Shown piece by piece: positions 45,135 to 53,264 of a stretch of 53,264 bases of DNA. Origin of the DNA: Methylobacter sp. (lineage in GTDB: Bacteria; Pseudomonadota; Gammaproteobacteria; Methylococcales; Methylomonadaceae). The notes beneath the pieces were generated by a model. It made no database searches, was not told the origin of the DNA, and was given only the letters and a program-made list of their open reading frames with translations. The DNA lies in contig JAQTQN010000004.1 in assembly GCA_028712225.1 (NCBI GenBank), positions 1 through 53,264 of the forward strand, given 5' to 3'. How positions within the stretch are numbered: position 1 is the first letter of the stretch; each line of letters begins with the position of its first letter. A program made the translations under genes and the position numbers.

Positions 45135-45692
45135 ATGGCATATTTAACCGAATCCCAACTATTGGGAATGGGATTCAAAAAATTGGGGACAAATGTCAAA
45201 GTCAGCGATAAAGCCAGCATTTACAATCCAGAGCTTATAGAGATCGGTGATAATTCTCGAATTGATGATTTTTGTGTACTTTCGGGTAGGCTCGTTTTAG
45301 GTGCTTACTGTCATCTAACACCAATGTGTTTAATCGCAGGTGGAAAGCCAGGCGTTTTTATATCGGACTTTTGCACTTTAGCCTACGGGGTAAAAATATT
45401 TTCTCAATCCGATGATTATTCTGGTGAGACCCTGGTCAACTCGCTAATTCCTCAAAAATTCAAAAATGAAACCTTAAATCCCGTATTTGTAGAACGACAT
45501 GTTATTTTTGGTGCCGGTACGATAGTGTTGCCTGGTGTACGAATTTCGGAGGGGTGCTCTTTTGGTGCCATGTCGCTAGTTCTAAAAAGCACTTCTCCCT
45601 GGGGTATATACGCTGGTGTTCCGGTTCGTCGTTTGAAAGATCGAAAAAAAGATCTACTTGAACTAGAAAAACAATTCTTAGCAAGCTTATAA
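45135..45692 (+). CDS. Left-handed beta-helix acyltransferase, probable sugar N-acetyltransferase
   Basis: A 185-aa hexapeptide-repeat protein with imperfect repeats such as IEIGDNSRIDDFCVLSG, LVLGAYCHL, and FVERHVIFGAGTIVLPGVRISEGCSFGAMSLVLKS, ending with IYAGVPVRRLKDR, as in maltose or galactoside acetyltransferases. Situated 3 nt after wecF and 2 nt before wecE, it probably N-acetylates dTDP-4-amino-4,6-dideoxygalactose, the job of the unrelated GNAT protein WecD in E. coli. Substrate is inferred from context. Confidence 0.82.
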   Translation: MAYLTESQLLGMGFKKLGTNVKVSDKASIYNPELIEIGDNSRIDDFCVLSGRLVLGAYCHLTPMCLIAGGKPGVFISDFCTLAYGVKIFSQSDDYSGETLVNSLIPQKFKNETLNPVFVERHVIFGAGTIVLPGVRISEGCSFGAMSLVLKSTSPWGIYAGVPVRRLKDRKKDLLELEKQFLASL

Positions 45693-45694
45693 AT

Positions 45695-46828
45695 ATGATC
45701 CCTTTTAACCGCCCCCCTCATACCGGCAACGAAGACCAGTTTGTCCTTGCCGCCATGCGCAGCGATAAGATCTCAGGTGATGGTGCCTATGGCCGTAAAT
45801 GTCAGCAGTGGTTTGAACAGCACTTAGACTGCGCAAAAGCCTTGTTGACTCCATCATGCACTCAGTCGTTAGAAATGGCTGCATTGCTGATCGACATTCA
45901 GCCGGGAGATGAAGTTATCATGCCCAGCTACACCTTCGTAAGCACGGCTAATGCTTTTGTTTTACGTGGTGCAAAAATTGTATTTGTCGATATTCGCCCA
46001 GATACCATGAATATTGATGAAACGCTTATCGAAGCCGCTATTACGGAAAAGACCAAAGCCATCGTACCTGTACATTATGCGGGCGTCGGCTGTGATATGG
46101 AGACCATATTGGATATTGCCAAACGCCATAATTTGTTTGTGATCGAAGATGCCGCACAAGGCATGATGTCGACCTATAAAGGCAAGCCACTAGGCACATT
46201 CGGCCACATGGCCGCCTACAGCTTTCATGAGACTAAAAACTTCACCAGCGGTGGTGAAGGTGGTTTGCTGATCATCAACGATGAGCGTTTTATACATCGC
46301 GCTGAAATCATTCGTGAAAAAGGCACCAACCGAAGTCAGTTTTTTCGCGGACAAGTCGACAAATATTCTTGGGTTGATCTGGGCAGTAGCTATCTACCAA
46401 GCGAGATTCAGGCTGCTTATTTATGGGGACAGTTAGAGCAGGCAAATGAAATCACTCAAAACCGACTTGCCACTTGGGCAAGTTATTGGCATGGTCTAGC
46501 TGGGCTAGCACAAGAAGGTTTGATTGAGTTACCTACCATACCCGAAAAATGCGAGCACAACGGCCATATGTTTTATCTAAAGGTACGCGACCTTGACCAA
46601 CGCACCGCGTTGCTAGAACACCTCAAGGCGGATAATGTGTATGCTGTATTTCATTACGTGCCGCTGCACTCTGCCCCTGCGGGCTTAAGATTTGGCGGTT
46701 TTCACGGCGTGGATGCGTTCACCACGCAAGAAAGCGACCGACTACTGCGCCTGCCCCTTTTTTATGGACTGGATGAAGTATCAACCAATCACATAATCCA
46801 AAGTATAAAAAATTTCTTCATTGTATGA
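45695..46828 (+). CDS. wecE: dTDP-4-amino-4,6-dideoxygalactose transaminase
   Basis: WecE is a PLP-dependent sugar aminotransferase that makes dTDP-Fuc4N from the 4-keto sugar and glutamate. The 377-aa protein reads MIPFNRPPHTGNED at the start and has DEVIMPSYTFVSTANAFVLRGA, VIEDAAQGM, and the PLP-binding Lys181 in SFHETKNFTSGGEGG; the WecE-type SFHETKN distinguishes it from other DegT enzymes. It overlaps the methyltransferase gene by 4 nt. Confidence 0.95.
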   Translation: MIPFNRPPHTGNEDQFVLAAMRSDKISGDGAYGRKCQQWFEQHLDCAKALLTPSCTQSLEMAALLIDIQPGDEVIMPSYTFVSTANAFVLRGAKIVFVDIRPDTMNIDETLIEAAITEKTKAIVPVHYAGVGCDMETILDIAKRHNLFVIEDAAQGMMSTYKGKPLGTFGHMAAYSFHETKNFTSGGEGGLLIINDERFIHRAEIIREKGTNRSQFFRGQVDKYSWVDLGSSYLPSEIQAAYLWGQLEQANEITQNRLATWASYWHGLAGLAQEGLIELPTIPEKCEHNGHMFYLKVRDLDQRTALLEHLKADNVYAVFHYVPLHSAPAGLRFGGFHGVDAFTTQESDRLLRLPLFYGLDEVSTNHIIQSIKNFFIV

Positions 46829-47520
46829 TCAGTAAAAACCACAGTAACCGTCTCGCTCACAATTGGCTAGTCTATAACATAGGAGACCAATTTCTGGAGA
46901 AATTCATCCCGCTCTTTAAAGGCACTCTTTACGATCTCGGTGCTGGTGAATCACCTTATAAAAACTTCTTCCTGCAACACGTACAGCAATATATAGCAGT
47001 TGATTGGGTAGGTAGTTTCCATGCGACCCAAGCAGATATTGCAGCTGACCTCAATCAACCCTTGCCAATTGAATCGGAAGTCGCCGATACGATTATCTCG
47101 CTCTCGGTTATGGAACATTTATGTGAACCGCAAACCATGCTAAACGAGGCCAACCGCATTCTCAAACCAGGAGGAAGAATAATCCTGCAGATCCCTTGGC
47201 AATGGTGGATCCACGAAGCACCTTATGATTTTTTCCGTTACACACCCTATGGCCTTAAATATCTGCTTGAGAAAGCCAACTTTGTAGATATTGTGATTGA
47301 ACCCCAAGCTGGTTTTTTTACCACATTAGTTCTGAAATGGAATTACTTCACCAACCGCTTTGTGCGCGGCCCTAAGACTTTGCGCTGGGTAATAAAATCC
47401 TGCCTACTACCATTTTGGTATCTAGGCCAAAAGTCTGCACCAATATTGGATAAGTTGGATCACAACTGGGAACTTGAAACGTCTGGATATTTTGTAACCG
47501 CAAGGAAACTGGGTCTATGA
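46825..47520 (+). CDS. Class I SAM-dependent methyltransferase
   Basis: A 231-aa protein with SAM motif I LYDLGAGESPYKNFF, motif II region VDWVGSF, a post-motif DTIISLSVMEHLCEPQTMLNEANRILKPGGRIILQIPW (residues ~90-125). It overlaps wecE by 4 nt. In this place it likely methylates a sugar or a glycan intermediate; the substrate cannot be told from sequence. The HEAPYDFFRYTPYGLKYLLEKA stretch is typical of methyltransferases found in polysaccharide clusters. Confidence 0.87.
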   Translation: MISKNHSNRLAHNWLVYNIGDQFLEKFIPLFKGTLYDLGAGESPYKNFFLQHVQQYIAVDWVGSFHATQADIAADLNQPLPIESEVADTIISLSVMEHLCEPQTMLNEANRILKPGGRIILQIPWQWWIHEAPYDFFRYTPYGLKYLLEKANFVDIVIEPQAGFFTTLVLKWNYFTNRFVRGPKTLRWVIKSCLLPFWYLGQKSAPILDKLDHNWELETSGYFVTARKLGL

Positions 47521-47542
47521 AATTTCTGATAACTACAAACTG

Positions 47543-49009
47543 ATGCCCAAAGAACCTGCAAGCAATTCGCTCCGTCAACAAGCAGCCGCTGGAGGACGCT
47601 GGACTGCCGTATCAGCAATTGCCAGCCTAGCGATTCAGCTCATACAACTGGCAGTATTAGGGCGACTGTTGGAGCCGTCAGACTTCGGTTTAATGGCAAC
47701 AATGATGATCGTTATTGGCTTAGCGACATCTATTTCAGATTTTGGTGTAGGCAATTACATAGTTCAGGTGAGCATTTTCTCTCGACAATTATTTCGGCGT
47801 TTGTTTGCCTTAGGTATTGCCTTATCAATAATTTTGTCCGTAATTATCTTTTTCACAACTCCCTGGATTACTTCCTTTTACGATTCCCCTCTACTTAAAG
47901 ACTTACTGCCATGGTTTGGAGTCGTAGTCATTACAAGCACCTCGAGCCAGATTTACTTTTCGGTGTTGCAGCGTGCATTGAAATTTCAAACTATAGCTGT
48001 CGTGGACATTATTTCCTCAATCGGTGGGCTATCAGTTTCTGTCGGGTTGGCATGGTTTGGTTATGGAGTATGGTCTTTAGTGGCAGCACAACTGTCATTG
48101 AGTTTAATTAAAACTATTTTTTATTTTGAGTCTACAAAAAGAGTGCTAAAAAACCTGCCAGAAACATGTCAAGGACGTGTCACTGATGCTTTACGTTTTG
48201 GCTATTTCCAGATTGGTGAAAGACTGCTCAATTTCGTTGGCTGGAACCTGGACAAAGTGATAATAGGCAAGCTTTTGGGGGATCATAATCTAGGAATTTA
48301 CTCGGTAGCATTTCAGCTGATGATGCGCCCGTTTACAGTGCTAAATCCAATTTTTACACGTGTTTCACTACCTATTTTTTCAAAAATAAAACATGACAAT
48401 GAACGTTTATGCCGAGGCTATCTGGATGTGGTACGCACTATCACATTGATCTCTTTTCCAATATATATCGGGCTTGCGATTGCATCACCAGCCATTGTTG
48501 AAATTTTGATGGGGGCAAAGTGGGCTGAGGCTGCACCCATTGTTTCCATTTTATGTGGCCTCGGATTTCTATTTTCCTTAGGCAATCCGATAGGCACTCT
48601 TATTCTGGCAAAAGGCCGTCCAGACTGGGCTTTTTATATCAATTTGTTGGCCTTGATTGTGTACGCCGTAGCCTACTACATAGGAAGTTTTTTTGGTATA
48701 TCGGGCGTTGCGCTTGCTTTTTTGATTGCGGCCGGAGCTATTTTGTATCCGCTGGAGTTTTTTTTGCGCTGGAAATTAGTAGGCATGACAATAAGCGAAT
48801 ACTTTTCCGCACTTATTCATCAATTATTAGGTGCGGCATTGCCAATGGTTATATTAGTTTACTGCACCATCAATAACTATATGCCGCAAAGTGTGATTTA
48901 CCAGCTTTTGGTCGGCGCTAGTGGCGCCAGTTTTTTTATAGTTTATCTATGGTTCACTGAACCAACTTTAATTAAGAGCACTTACGCCTTAGTATTTTCG
49001 AGAAAATAA
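47543..49009 (+). CDS. Polysaccharide flippase (Wzx/MOP family)
   Basis: A 488-aa integral-membrane protein with about 12-14 helices. The N-terminus has GGRWTAVSAIASLAIQLIQLAVLGRLLEPSDFGLMATMMI, the standard start of lipopolysaccharide-biosynthesis flippases of the MOP superfamily, and the middle contains LNFVGWNLDKVIIGKLLGDHNLGIYSVAFQL. It would move undecaprenyl-linked repeat units to the periplasm. It lies 22 nt after the methyltransferase gene. Confidence 0.9.
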   Translation: MPKEPASNSLRQQAAAGGRWTAVSAIASLAIQLIQLAVLGRLLEPSDFGLMATMMIVIGLATSISDFGVGNYIVQVSIFSRQLFRRLFALGIALSIILSVIIFFTTPWITSFYDSPLLKDLLPWFGVVVITSTSSQIYFSVLQRALKFQTIAVVDIISSIGGLSVSVGLAWFGYGVWSLVAAQLSLSLIKTIFYFESTKRVLKNLPETCQGRVTDALRFGYFQIGERLLNFVGWNLDKVIIGKLLGDHNLGIYSVAFQLMMRPFTVLNPIFTRVSLPIFSKIKHDNERLCRGYLDVVRTITLISFPIYIGLAIASPAIVEILMGAKWAEAAPIVSILCGLGFLFSLGNPIGTLILAKGRPDWAFYINLLALIVYAVAYYIGSFFGISGVALAFLIAAGAILYPLEFFLRWKLVGMTISEYFSALIHQLLGAALPMVILVYCTINNYMPQSVIYQLLVGASGASFFIVYLWFTEPTLIKSTYALVFSRK

Positions 49010-49011
49010 TC

Positions 49012-50976
49012 ATGTGTGGTATTAGCGGGTATTTGCTTACCCAATCAACAACGAAATCAAGCCAAATCATCCAGATGTCGACGGCTATTAAACATCGAGG
49101 GCCTGACGATGAAGGTTTTTTACTGGCTGATGTATCAAATAATCGCGCTCACACTTTTAGTTCAGCGCGAAGTCCTTCGATTATCCAAGAGCATTGGCCT
49201 GTACTAAAAAACGAAGCTGAAGCGCCTTTGCATCAACTTGCAATGGCTCAGGTACGTTATTCAATTATTGATTTGAGCCCAGCAGGACATCAACCGATGT
49301 GGAGTACCTGTGGAAATTATTGCTTAACGTTTAATGGCGAAATTTATAACTACATCGAACTGCGCGAAAAACTAGAGCAATTAGGCATAGCGTTTAGAAC
49401 CTCTTCCGATACCGAAGTTTTACTCAATGGCTACATTGTCTGGGGCGAAGGTGTTTTTGAGCTCTTAAATGGATTTTTTGCAGTCGCCATTTATGACATC
49501 AAACGTAAAGCCGTCTTGTTAGGACGTGATCGTCTCGGTAAAGCACTGTTGTATTTGTCTTCCCGGCCCAATGAATATATTTACTGGGCATCAGAGATTA
49601 AAGCCTTACTAGCTGCCGGGTGTGTAAATAACAACAGTATTGATACAGCATCCGTGAGCGATTTTATATTGTTTGGTCGCCGCGATCGTGGCGGCACGTT
49701 TTGGCGCGATGTACAAGATTTTCCGCCTGGTCATTTTGCGTGGATTGATCAATCTTGTGTCTTTAAGCCAGTGCGTTATTGGGCTTTACCAACCAGTCGG
49801 CTCAGCATAAATGACATTAGCGCAAACCAAGCCAGCACAGGGCTGGCAGATATTTTGGCAGATGCTTTGAACATCCGCTTACGCGCAGATGTCCCGATTG
49901 GCTTTGAACTTAGTGGTGGAATGGACTCATCTGCATTGGTTGGCTTGGCAGCCGGGCGTTTGCAGCGAAGCTTTAAAACCTACACTATAGAATTTACAGA
50001 AAAACACTCCAACGAAGAACCCTTCGCTCGAGCAGTTGCTCAACGCTATCCCAATCAAATTGACTATAAGGTGATCAAACCGCCTAAAGAAGAATTTTGG
50101 CAAGGTGCAAATGATTTTATCTGGTTGCAAGAGGAGCCATTCCACGCTCCAAATTTACATACTAGCCAAAATATGCAACGCTTGATCAAAGCCGATGGAG
50201 CACATGTCGTTATAAGTGGCGCCGCAGGGGATGAAATGTTGGCAGGCTATGCAGGAGATTATCAAGGACCGTTTCTTCGACACTTACTAGCCAGCGGTAA
50301 TGTCATGGGGTTTGCTTCTGAACTTTTTGCTAATACCGAAATTAATCCTATGCCAGCTATTAAAGGCATGGCTTTTGATTTATTTTTAAGCCAGGAGCAA
50401 AGAGTACAAATGGGGATGCGTAGAACAGGTGAATACGGGCTGTTAAATAAAATTCTGTCCCCTGCTGTATTTGCGGCAAAGTTGAATAATCCAAGTACTA
50501 ATGCAGAAAACAGTTTCCATGGCCGCACTATTGCCAATATGACACATCGTTTAATGAATTACTGGTTACGTTCAGGTGCAAAATCAGCTTACGGTATTCC
50601 AATTGAATCGCGCGCACCGTTTTTGGATTATCGGGTAGTAGAGTTTTGCACACAGCTTCCCCCTGAATACTTGATTCATAACGGCTGGCATAAACATGTT
50701 CTGCGCAAGGCCGTAGAGGAATATGTGCCCTCTGAAGTGGTATGGCGTCGCAATAAAATGGGCTTTCCGTTTCCTTATCGTGAATGGCTTATCTCAAGTA
50801 AAAGCATTGCAGAAAAAAATATAGTCGATGTCAACTGCCCTTATATTTCTGTTTCTGTATTACTTGATAATTACGACACTATGGTGAAGACTGCTCCGAT
50901 AACGCTTTGGCGTTTACTTTCAGTCTTGCTCTGGTGGAGACGCGTAGTTGAGCTAAGACCAATTGTAAGTCAGTAG
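49012..50976 (+). CDS. Asparagine synthase (glutamine-hydrolysing) family amidotransferase
   Basis: A 654-aa AsnB-type protein. The N-terminal class II amidotransferase starts with the nucleophile Cys2 (MCGISGYL) and has KHRGPDDEG and LTFNGEIYNYIELREKLEQ; the C-terminal synthetase domain has the ATP-pyrophosphatase motif FELSGGMDSSALVGLAAG near residue 300, EEPFHAPNL and GAAGDEMLAGYAGD. AsnB homologues inside polysaccharide clusters often amidate uronic acids rather than aspartate, and the location between a flippase and a glycosyltransferase favours that. It lies 2 nt after the flippase gene. Confidence 0.88.
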   Translation: MCGISGYLLTQSTTKSSQIIQMSTAIKHRGPDDEGFLLADVSNNRAHTFSSARSPSIIQEHWPVLKNEAEAPLHQLAMAQVRYSIIDLSPAGHQPMWSTCGNYCLTFNGEIYNYIELREKLEQLGIAFRTSSDTEVLLNGYIVWGEGVFELLNGFFAVAIYDIKRKAVLLGRDRLGKALLYLSSRPNEYIYWASEIKALLAAGCVNNNSIDTASVSDFILFGRRDRGGTFWRDVQDFPPGHFAWIDQSCVFKPVRYWALPTSRLSINDISANQASTGLADILADALNIRLRADVPIGFELSGGMDSSALVGLAAGRLQRSFKTYTIEFTEKHSNEEPFARAVAQRYPNQIDYKVIKPPKEEFWQGANDFIWLQEEPFHAPNLHTSQNMQRLIKADGAHVVISGAAGDEMLAGYAGDYQGPFLRHLLASGNVMGFASELFANTEINPMPAIKGMAFDLFLSQEQRVQMGMRRTGEYGLLNKILSPAVFAAKLNNPSTNAENSFHGRTIANMTHRLMNYWLRSGAKSAYGIPIESRAPFLDYRVVEFCTQLPPEYLIHNGWHKHVLRKAVEEYVPSEVVWRRNKMGFPFPYREWLISSKSIAEKNIVDVNCPYISVSVLLDNYDTMVKTAPITLWRLLSVLLWWRRVVELRPIVSQ

Positions 50977-50981
50977 GGAAA

Positions 50982-52226
50982 ATGAATACCATACACAAAA
51001 AAGCGGTCATTTTTGCGCCTTTCTGGGGACACATTGGACATGTTGGCAATCTTCGCATTGATCGTTTTATAAGATGGCTAACCGAAGATGGCTACTCAGT
51101 AGTGATAATTCGCGCAGGCAGTGCAAATGGCGAACGTCAGGATTACTGGGGGACGGAAATAACAGTACGTGATAGCTTAGGCCTATACCGTGATAAGGTC
51201 ACAAGTTCCACTGATGTTTATACTAGAAAACCTAATAAACTACGCCGCTGGTTAGCTTATTGGTTGTTCAATCCAGACCCAACTGTCGTCTGGGCAAAAG
51301 CGGCAGCAAGAAATGAACGAGTACTTGCCTCTATGCAAAGTGCCGACTTTATTTTATCGTCTAGCCCCCCTGAATCTGCTCATGTGGGTGCTTGGCTGCT
51401 ATCGCGACGCACTGGTGTGGCGCATATTGTCGATATGCGTGACGGTTGGCTGGATGAACCACTCAAGCCTTTATTACGTAACTCTTTGTTGCGCCGTTGG
51501 CAGGAAGGACTGCTGGAAAAGAAAATTTTAAGTAATGCTAAAGCAATTCAGGTATCCAGTGCTGTATGGAAAAATTTGCTGTGCGAACGCTATCCTAAAT
51601 TTATAGCTAAAGTGCAAGTGTTAACAAATGGTTACCCGCAGCAAATCTATCATTCAGAATCAAACTTTTCGAAGAACATAGACAAAGAACGGCTGCTTAT
51701 CCATGCTGGCAGATTTTCAGGTTCAGATACCAGACGCACCCCGAATCTTCTATTAGAACCCTTATTAGAAAATCTAAAACAACGACCCTCAAGTGGAGTG
51801 ATTGAATTAATTGGCTCTCTCTCACCCGATGAATTACGTATTATCGAGCCGTTTAAACCTCGTTTTAACGACATCGGCTGGCGTATAGAGTGCCCTGGCA
51901 ACCGACCACGTAATGAGCTGCTAGAACGACTACAGTATGCCGATGGGTTGCTTTTGCTGTCGGCCTCTTATGCTGCTTTACCAAGCAAATTATTCGAATA
52001 TATTCCCACAGGAAAACCTATTTTTGCTGTCACAGAACGTGACAGCGCAACATGGAAAATATGCAAAAAATTACCACAAGCTACGTTAATTGATGTTTAT
52101 AGCCAAAACCAATCTCCTGCCGATACCAAGGATGCCTTTTATTCACAGACAAAATACGCTATGCCGGAAGAATATTCGGAAGCATTTCTAAAACTGAGGT
52201 TTAAGGAAGCATTGACTTGGTTTTAA
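50982..52226 (+). CDS. GT4-type glycosyltransferase
   Basis: A 414-aa GT-B-fold protein. N-terminal half: KKAVIFAPFWGHIGHVGNLRIDRFIRWL, FILSSSPPESAHVGAWLLSRRTGVAHIVDMRDGW, a typical acceptor domain. C-terminal half: VLTNGYPQQIY, LLIHAGRF, LIGSLSPDEL and the donor-side ADGLLLLSASYAALPSKLFEYIPTGKPIFAVTE, with the conserved Glu in KLFEYIPTGKPI. The sugar is unknown. It begins 5 nt after the AsnB-like gene. Confidence 0.85.
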   Translation: MNTIHKKAVIFAPFWGHIGHVGNLRIDRFIRWLTEDGYSVVIIRAGSANGERQDYWGTEITVRDSLGLYRDKVTSSTDVYTRKPNKLRRWLAYWLFNPDPTVVWAKAAARNERVLASMQSADFILSSSPPESAHVGAWLLSRRTGVAHIVDMRDGWLDEPLKPLLRNSLLRRWQEGLLEKKILSNAKAIQVSSAVWKNLLCERYPKFIAKVQVLTNGYPQQIYHSESNFSKNIDKERLLIHAGRFSGSDTRRTPNLLLEPLLENLKQRPSSGVIELIGSLSPDELRIIEPFKPRFNDIGWRIECPGNRPRNELLERLQYADGLLLLSASYAALPSKLFEYIPTGKPIFAVTERDSATWKICKKLPQATLIDVYSQNQSPADTKDAFYSQTKYAMPEEYSEAFLKLRFKEALTWF

Positions 52227-52272
52227 TCAAAGTACCACCAATCATCAAACCGAAATGTAAGGCCTTGCAGGC

Positions 52273-53205
52273 ATGATTGACATCATCATCGTCAACTGGA
52301 ATAGCGGTCAACAAGTGCTCGATTGCCTCAATTCAATTGCCCAATATGGTACTGAGCTTGTAGGACAAACCATTGTTATTGATAACGGATCAGCGGATAG
52401 ATCGGATGCAGCTATTGAAAAAATGGCTAACGTCAAACTGATACGTGCCGGTAAAAACTTAGGCTTTGGCAAGGCTTGTAATTTAGGCGCCCAATACGCT
52501 CAAAGTGAATATGTTCTGTTCCTTAATCCAGATACCCGTTTATACGAAAACTCACTAGATACGCCGTTATCGTTCATGGCTAATCCTGACAATGCCAAAA
52601 TAGGCATTTGCGGAATTCAATTGATCAATGAATCAGGTCAGGTTGATCGCAGCTGTGCCAGATTCCCGACACCACTGATTTTTCTTTTGCAGTCTATTGG
52701 TTTGAATAAATTGCCGGGGTTGCGCAGATTTTCTTTGCATAGAACTGATTGGGACCATGCAACAACGCAAACGGTTGATCATGTGATAGGCGCATTTTTT
52801 CTAGTTAGACGATCGCTGTTTGAGCAATTACAAGGGTTTGATGAAAGATTTTTCGTTTATCTGGAAGACTTGGATTTCTCTCGACGTGCTCACTTAAGTG
52901 GCTGGCAAAGCGTCTACTTAACTAAGGCTCAAGCTTTTCATGCTGGCGGCGGCACGTCTAAACAGGTTAAAGCGGCACGGCTGTTCTATTCAATACGCAG
53001 TCGCCTGCTTTATGGGTTTAAACATTTTTCGCCAGCCGCGGCTTGGGCAGTACTTGCAGTAACCATTTTGCTGGAACCGATTTCTCGGATAACTTTTGCC
53101 GTCGCTCGTGCAAGCTGGCGTGATGCTTTTTATACTCTCCAAGGCTATAGGATGTTGTTACAAGCCCTGCCATCAACTCTTCGCACTGCCACTCGGAAGG
53201 ATTGA
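52273..53205 (+). CDS. GT2 glycosyltransferase (rhamnosyltransferase-like)
   Basis: A 310-aa GT-A protein: IDIIIVNWNSGQQVLDCLNSI at the start, TIVIDNGSADRSD, NLGFGKACNLGAQYA, YVLFLNPDTRLYE (the DxD equivalent) and GAFFLVRRSLFEQLQGFDERFFVYLEDLDFSRRAHLSGW, the WbbL-type signature. The C-terminal ~60 residues contain a membrane-associated segment (AAWAVLAVTILLEPI). The family often transfers rhamnose or related sugars. Its stop abuts the next start codon. Confidence 0.88.
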   Translation: MIDIIIVNWNSGQQVLDCLNSIAQYGTELVGQTIVIDNGSADRSDAAIEKMANVKLIRAGKNLGFGKACNLGAQYAQSEYVLFLNPDTRLYENSLDTPLSFMANPDNAKIGICGIQLINESGQVDRSCARFPTPLIFLLQSIGLNKLPGLRRFSLHRTDWDHATTQTVDHVIGAFFLVRRSLFEQLQGFDERFFVYLEDLDFSRRAHLSGWQSVYLTKAQAFHAGGGTSKQVKAARLFYSIRSRLLYGFKHFSPAAAWAVLAVTILLEPISRITFAVARASWRDAFYTLQGYRMLLQALPSTLRTATRKD

Positions 53206-53264
53206 ATGCCACTGCCGAATCGAAAGCTTCTAATCCTAAGCCGTTATGCCCGCCTTGGCGCAAG
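53206..53264 (+). CDS. Glycosyltransferase, N-terminal fragment at the window edge
   Basis: Nineteen codons, MPLPNRKLLILSRYARLGA, begin right after the GT2 stop codon. The pattern of a short polar lead, a hydrophobic strand and SRYARLGAS is typical of GT4 glycosyltransferase starts. The rest lies outside the window. Confidence 0.65.
   Translation, partial: MPLPNRKLLILSRYARLGA

Noticed and set aside
1-53264. CRISPR array or cas genes
   Set aside because: No regularly spaced direct repeats were seen; the repeats at 38.7-43.6 kb are palindromes or a pair of direct repeats, and no Cas protein is encoded.

Overview
The window looks like chromosome of a gammaproteobacterium with moderate GC. Gene order (rpsU-yqeY-dnaG-rpoD-tRNA, metK-ahcY-metF, hisBHAFIE-tatABC, sdhB-sdhE, uvrC-pgsA, DUF2066/purM), protein sequences and an exosortase fused to EpsI fit the Methylococcales (Methylobacter-like methanotrophs). 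No methane-oxidation gene is present, so that placement is an inference.

Region 1 (1-18.9 kb) is core housekeeping. It starts with the 5' end of bioA and the methyl-cycle operon metK-ahcY-metF. Next are a CAU-anticodon tRNA and the macromolecular synthesis operon rpsU-yqeY-dnaG-rpoD, which has a near-consensus promoter and a hairpin at its presumed mRNA 5' end. Then come tsaD, plsY, folB-folK, a pteridine-reductase-like SDR, tatABC, hisB-H-A-F-I-E, typA and a rhodanese. The his-tat-SDR genes are tightly packed or overlapping and read as one minus-strand operon.

Region 2 (18.9-25.5 kb) is accessory envelope biology. A HAD-UbiA fusion, a small DMT-type transporter and an ArnT-like GT-C glycosyltransferase form a plausible make-flip-use module for a polyprenyl-phospho-sugar. 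An exosortase/EpsI fusion (XrtD-like) follows, then a decayed IS1-family element. A 12-C homopolymer lies upstream of the module.

Region 3 (25.5-38.7 kb) holds msbA, a small secreted protein, a DUF2066 protein divergent from purM, sdhB-sdhE without sdhCDA, uvrC-pgsA, a TetR regulator, and a hybrid histidine kinase overlapping an HD-GYP response regulator (c-di-GMP signalling).

Region 4 (38.7-44 kb) is an island of toxin-antitoxin-like and mobile debris. It contains mntA/hepT (hepT frameshifted), a 179-bp MITE with a CTAA target duplication, REP-like palindromes, an RHH gene paired with a two-helix membrane protein, two PIN-domain toxin modules (one with a disrupted start), Uma2, and UPF0175 in one intact and one remnant copy.

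Region 5 (44 kb to the end) is a surface polysaccharide cluster, all on the plus strand. A WecF-like Fuc4NAc transferase, a left-handed-helix acetyltransferase, WecE, a methyltransferase, a Wzx-type flippase, an AsnB-like amidotransferase and three glycosyltransferases suggest a Fuc4NAc-containing, possibly amidated, glycan.
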